From Candidatus Brocadiaceae bacterium S225 (GTDB lineage Bacteria; Planctomycetota; Brocadiia; Brocadiales; Scalinduaceae), in assembly GCA_007859995.1 (NCBI GenBank), contig SMSL01000005.1, positions 157,378 to 221,377 of the forward strand: a stretch of DNA of 64,000 bases. Reading direction: 5' to 3'. The position numbers and the translations under genes were made by a program. How positions within the stretch are numbered: the stretch's first letter is position 1; every line of letters begins with the position of its first letter. Below are positions 63,873 through 64,000 of this stretch, in pieces. The notes under the pieces were generated by a model. It did not search any database and was not told the DNA's origin. It worked only from the letters and a program-made list of their open reading frames with translations.

Positions 63873-64000
63873 AAGGAATTAAGCAAAAATAACTTCCATA
63901 AATACTGATATATGCTAAGATGGCGATGTGGAAAAACTACGACGTCAGATTATAGAAGGGATATCGGAGAAATATAAAGAGGTATCAAAATACCTGAATG
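63873..64000 (+). mobile_element. Left end of an IS element (ISAzo13-like), partial
   Basis: The sequence right of the truncated NtrC gene is unrelated to it and carries the start of a transposase-like frame on the plus strand at 63928. The junction is placed at about 63872/63873. The element runs out of the window, so its ends and target duplication cannot be checked. Confidence 0.5.
63928..64000 (+). CDS. Transposase N-terminus (partial, window edge)
   Basis: From GTG 63928: MEKLRRQIIEGISEKYKEVS and a few more residues. This Lys/Glu-rich start with KYKEVSKYLN resembles ISAzo13-type transposase beginnings. Only 24 codons are visible, so the family is tentative. A stop lies in frame just upstream of the GTG, and no strong ribosome site is seen. 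Confidence 0.45.
   Translation, partial: MEKLRRQIIEGISEKYKEVSKYLN

Overview
The window is a moderately AT-rich bacterial chromosome segment of Gram-negative type. It encodes an anaerobe or microaerophile with c-type cytochromes, a superoxide reductase, two peroxiredoxins, a rubrerythrin-like protein, GldA/F/G-type ABC genes and many sigma-54 activators. My best guess is a planctomycete of the anammox order Brocadiales. That is inferred from gene content only; no rRNA or marker gene is present to prove it. No tRNA, rRNA or CRISPR array was seen.

Layout. 0-9 kb: a gene end, a secreted FKBP isomerase, a small basic protein, a tightly packed operon (ATP-grasp/M20-like fusion, gamma-glutamyltransferase, N-formylglutamate amidohydrolase) and glycogen phosphorylase. 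9.6-16.3 kb (minus strand): a cellulose-synthase-like GT2, a DUF3179 protein, a GT87-like membrane mannosyltransferase and a radical SAM/SPASM-ArsM-like methyltransferase fusion rich in cysteine. 16.3-24.2 kb (minus): PiT phosphate transporter, DinB, TlpA-like thioredoxin, iron-sulfur flavoprotein, a PhoU-like helical protein, DUF547, a mercuric-reductase-like flavoprotein and a TVP38 membrane protein. 24.2-27.2 kb: an intact zwf surrounded by wreckage (a glucokinase start fused to a HAD end, transketolase and alpha-amylase ends, a transposase start). 27.2-29.3 kb: Bcp, 2-Cys peroxiredoxin and a ferritin-like protein. 30-32.7 kb: a histidine kinase/NtrC pair broken by many single-base indels. 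33.5-43.4 kb: cytochrome c'-like protein, di-haem peroxidase-like protein, two Hsp20 genes, a duplicated pentapeptide-repeat protein and an ABC-GldG-DUF4340 operon. 43.7-47.9 kb: a proteostasis island with DegP, a membrane-anchored Hsp20, a 42-residue membrane peptide and three further Hsp20 genes, two of which duplicate the pair at 36 kb. 49-54 kb: two mono-haem cytochromes, superoxide reductase, a universal stress protein and an internally deleted inositol-phosphate synthase. 53.7-64 kb: an NtrC regulator, PAS histidine kinase, CheB-CheR-PAS fusion and receiver proteins, ending with an NtrC gene cut by what looks like an ISAzo13-like element.

Two themes stand out. One is stress and redox defence, with small heat-shock proteins, DegP, Usp, peroxiredoxins, superoxide reductase and sigma-54 signalling. 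The other is decay by internal deletion and fusion. At least a dozen remnants are readable: TlpA, glk::HAD, tkt, amylase, degP, inositol synthase, Hsp20, receiver domains and three of four NtrC regulators. Palindromic dispersed elements are scattered among them. The most system-like candidates for new biology are the ATP-grasp/GGT/formylglutamate-hydrolase operon and the radical SAM-ArsM fusion.
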